A stretch of DNA of 64,000 bases from Megaleporinus macrocephalus (Eukaryota; Chordata; Actinopteri; Characiformes; Anostomidae): the NCBI GenBank assembly GCA_021613375.1, contig CM038703.1:19156694-19220693 (forward strand). Direction: 5' to 3'. Positions 61,005-64,000 of this stretch are shown here, piece by piece (positions within the stretch are counted from its first letter, which is position 1; each line of letters opens with the position of its first letter). A program made the translations under genes and the position numbers. Below the pieces are notes generated by a model, which made no database searches, was not told the DNA's origin, and saw nothing but the letters and a program-made list of their open reading frames with translations.

Positions 61005-61200
61005 AATTATTTAAACACACCAACGGTTGTGTACATTGTGTGAACATTTCATGATGAATGGACCAATAGAAGTGCTCCAAAACTTCTTGGAAAAAATTCT
61101 GGTTCCATTGACTTACATTGAAAGTAAAGTATGTTTTTGTTCTCTCCTGTAAAGTTGCAAATTTGGAGATACTTACGTTGATATGTTGTTTCACTATAAA
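61005..61200 (-). repeat. Dispersed repeat family R4, copy 4
   Basis: Contains 'atttcatgatgaatggacca' and 'atagaagtgctccaaaactt', matching 5713-5860 in the same orientation and 21499-21760 in reverse. Small frames across it are not protein-like. Confidence 0.6.
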
Positions 61201-63081
61201 ATAATAATTTCTGTGTTTTTTTAAATTCTGGTTCCAAATGCCATTCTTTTCTGACTTTTACACTCAGATTGGGTTTCAGTGCTTGTCTGGACCCTCGCCA
61301 TGCAGACTTGGAAAGCACATAAGCAAGTTTTTGAATAAAGTATATCAAATCTTCAAAGAAGGCAAGCTGATTGCAGGACCTCACAGATCTTTTTGATTGA
61401 TCCTGTTGTGGTGAAAGCACAGCCACTGGCAGAAATAGAGAAGAAAAGAACAGAAACAGCTCTGCAGCTGGATCTCAGTTGTAAAAGTGATGAGTTGGTA
61501 CTATTGGGCAGGAAGCCTGATCCTAAGCCTGTTCTTATCAGAGTTTGGCCAGGCGCCTGCTCCCTGTCCACCCGGTGCTGGTAGCAGGAGGAGAAGCAGA
61601 GATCAGACACATGCTGTTAGCCTGTGATCCTCAGCAGCTGTGTGTTTACCAACTCTCACTGACCCTGTCACGGCGGCCATTAGGCGAGATTTATGCCACT
61701 TTGTTTAGGGAGGTATGATCCGAGGACCCTTAACTAGCATTTAAATAAGACCAGAACCATAAAGAACAGGCCTGAGACGTTCTCTGGGGTCAAACGATAG
61801 GTCAAGCAGAGGAATACATGCCTGGGGGTTTGTCACATTTTCTTATATGACTCATATCAGCAGAGAAATGGGCTTAAAAACGATGTGAAATAAAACGTTA
61901 AGAGTTAACTGAGTTGTCCCATTACAGCGAAGATATTCTTTGGACCGAGGGACCCCAAAAAGAGTCCAAATGACTTATTAACAACAGCTGAAACAGAATC
62001 CTGAGAGGCTTTTCAGAAAACCAAAAAAGCTTAAGACAGAAGCAAACAAAGTCCAAATCCTCTTTTAATTTAGGGATGAGATTAGGCACAGCAGCAGTGG
62101 GGACTATTGTGAGACGGACCCGTGGAAAAACAAAAGAGAGGGAAAAAAAATTCCTGGATGTTCTACAGCAGCACATCCTGTGCACTGTGGCTATCTGAGT
62201 GTCCAGCAGTGCCTATCTGTTTGCTTTGCGGCTATCGAGTGGAAAAACTGACTCATGGTGCGACTCTGGGAGTCAAAACCCACCGCCACTGTTGGCCTTG
62301 CTCCTGAGCTGGCCCCAACGTAAACACAGCTCTCTGCAACAGCGCTGGGTAAACTTCCCCTCTGCGCACTGATGCACACACTTCCTGCAGGACGGATTGG
62401 TAACTGCGGCGGATTAAGGGATATTCAGGCAGAGAGTGAGGCGCTGAAAGCATAGTGTCGTGTGGGAAAGTCAGAGACAACACTTTCATTTATTTCATTT
62501 TACAGCAGGACAAGCAGAAACACACATTCATCAGCATGTTATCTTCAACAACTAAATATTATGTGAATTTCTCATTTATGCACTTTTCATGGTAAAGAAA
62601 TTCTCAGATATTTTCTAGATTAGGTGTACTGACTTGTTGCTTATTTGAGTATCAGTGAGAGCTTTGGGAACAGCTTTGGTTGGGAAGACAGCTGTAACTT
62701 GTTGATTTAAGATTGGAATAATGAAAGAGTTCGAAGTTATTCATAAAACACAATTTGCCAAATTCACTATCCACACAGTTTTTTGCAAAGTACTATAGAA
62801 AGTTTGGGACATAATTGCCAATAGAAAAGATCCTCTAGATTTTTGTAGTAGTAAAGACTAAGAAGTAACACATGCAGACTTATCCACAAAGTGAATTATC
62901 CACAATGTGTTAAATATATTATTGAATTAGGTTCTTCAAAGTCATCACTCTCTGCCTTTGATAAAACTATTCGCCCTTGGCATTCTAGCAAATACCTTTT
63001 CCATCTGGGTCACCTTACCTACTAGCCTGAAGAAGACAGACATATGCTGAGACCTTCTTGGCTGATGAGAACTGCTTGATC
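61201..63081. other. Non-coding stretch; part may be conserved
   Basis: 61380-61700 and 62040-62480 have balanced composition and no repeats. Frames on both strands here are mutually exclusive and show no domain. I see no splice-flanked exon. Conservation against other fish would decide whether these are regulatory. Confidence 0.35.
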
Positions 63082-63693
63082 CCATTTACACCAGATCATG
63101 TCATGTGCCTTGAGTGTCAGGATTATATCTGGATAAAGCCAAGCCACAAAAAAATGCAAATGTAAACACACTAAAGAAAACAAATCCTATTTCAATCAAA
63201 TCTGATCACTCAGATCACTTCAGGAGGTGGCCGAGCCACATTTGAGCCACATTATAACAGTGCAAATGCAACAAAGACTCATTGGACAACCAAAAACTCT
63301 CATCACTGGGCACGTGAGTCATGTCTGTGAGGAAGATAATGATTTAGAATTCATATGGTTTCGGACTGGACAACACAAAATTCTTAAATGCAACACAGAC
63401 AGATGTTACTGTGAAAAAACAAACTGCAGACAGCTTTTGGGAACTGTGCAATATTCAAAAAGACATCTATATTACTTTTGGAGAACAGCTTCAAAAACAT
63501 GGCTGCGTTGCCAACAGAAGATCAAGAATAACCAGATTCACATTTTCCACCCATATTCACATTTTCCGCCCCACACAACAATCAGACTCAAGCCTGGAGA
63601 CGCATTTCACTACCATGTGTAAATGTATGCGGCTAAAATCTTATCAGGATACAATCCAGAGACTAGTCACATGAGATGACCAGGCGTAAATGG
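63082..63693. mobile_element. Non-autonomous DNA transposon with inverted ends
   Basis: The left end 'ccatttacaccagatcatgt' (63082) and right end 'gatgaccaggcgtaaatgg' (to 63693) are imperfect reverse complements over about 25 bp. A second inverted pair sits just inside ('caggattatatctggata' against 'tatcaggatacaatccagag'). The interior 'gatcactcagatcacttcag' and 'gccacatttgagccacatta' is typical of an abundant fish MITE-like family. No clear target duplication was found. The 131- and 87-codon frames across it lie in different phases and are not real genes. Confidence 0.6.
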
Positions 63694-63854
63694 TGTCTAA
63701 CTAAGGCTACTTAGTTGTGGAAGGGCTCGCTGCAGTAACGTGCACTTGGAACACCTGCCACACAAAAAAAAAACATCGCCTAAAAATACATCCTGACCGC
63801 CACCAAGTCTAGATCAGCTTTTGTTTATGTAAAAGTGCCCCCCCACCCACACAA

Positions 63855-63857
<3 letters not shown>

Positions 63858-63887
<30 letters not shown>
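63858..63887. repeat. (CA)n microsatellite
   Basis: 15 CA units after a C-rich 'gccccccacccacacaaac' stretch. Confidence 0.95.
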
Positions 63888-63890
<3 letters not shown>

Positions 63891-64000
63891 AAACTGCTAG
63901 CGTGCCAACAAGAGCTGGCCTTTGCATTTGATCTCTCTGGCAATTTTGATGTGATTAATAAGTGCTTTTAAGTAACTGAAGGGCTATTTTTCATTTCCTG

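Noticed and set aside
63227..63674. 131- and 87-codon overlapping frames
   Set aside because: They lie inside the inverted-ended element, in different phases, with no domain.

Overview
The window looks like nuclear DNA of a ray-finned (teleost) fish. It is AT-rich and gene-poor. It carries GT-AG spliced exons of a fish-type grifin gene, an intact class A G-protein-coupled receptor (GPCR), many CA/TA microsatellites, and debris of transposon types common in fish: Tc1-like, RTE-like and CR1/L2-like LINE pieces, a tRNA-derived SINE, a palindromic MITE and a solo LTR. The MITE, with 'taacattaaaac' termini, suggests an otophysan (characin or catfish relative), but that is inference only. There is no bacterial or organellar signature. 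Most open frames of 60-130 codons here are chance frames in non-coding sequence.

Two genes are well supported, both on the minus strand. The first is an intact 428-codon peptide-type GPCR in one coding exon (17854-19140), probably with a non-coding first exon near 19773-20040. The second is grifin, a lens galectin: exon 2 (23989-24068), exon 3 (22796-22958) and exon 4 (22534-22698), with matching splice phases and a doubled poly(A) signal at 22399-22408. Its tiny first coding exon was not found. Two further exon-like stretches (52487-52634 minus, 54530-55001 plus) have coding character but no recognised product.

Layout. 1-17.8 kb: no gene; two pieces of the palindromic MITE, a TA tract, Tc1-like and LINE tails, and a block at 15.9-16.85 kb that reads like conserved non-coding DNA. 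17.8-24.1 kb: the GPCR and grifin, with repeat copies between them. 24.5-25.3 kb: a decayed RTE-like reverse transcriptase fragment upstream of grifin exon 2. 25.3-41 kb: no gene; a 0.65-kb polypyrimidine tract, Tc1-like and MITE copies, a good CTCF-type match at 33952-33965, and a 32-bp tandem repeat. 41.18-43.25 kb: a 2.07-kb minisatellite of about 103 copies of a 20-bp CAG-rich unit with 60- and 120-bp higher-order structure. 43.7-64 kb: no confident gene; a tRNA-type SINE, a solo LTR with a perfect 5-bp target duplication, and a 0.6-kb element with inverted ends at 63082-63693.

The two genes show no sign of functional linkage. The observations most worth checking are the minisatellite's nested structure, the GPCR (NRY in place of DRY, identity unresolved, possible uORF), and a grifin that keeps all canonical galectin sugar-binding residues. 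No new multi-gene system was found.
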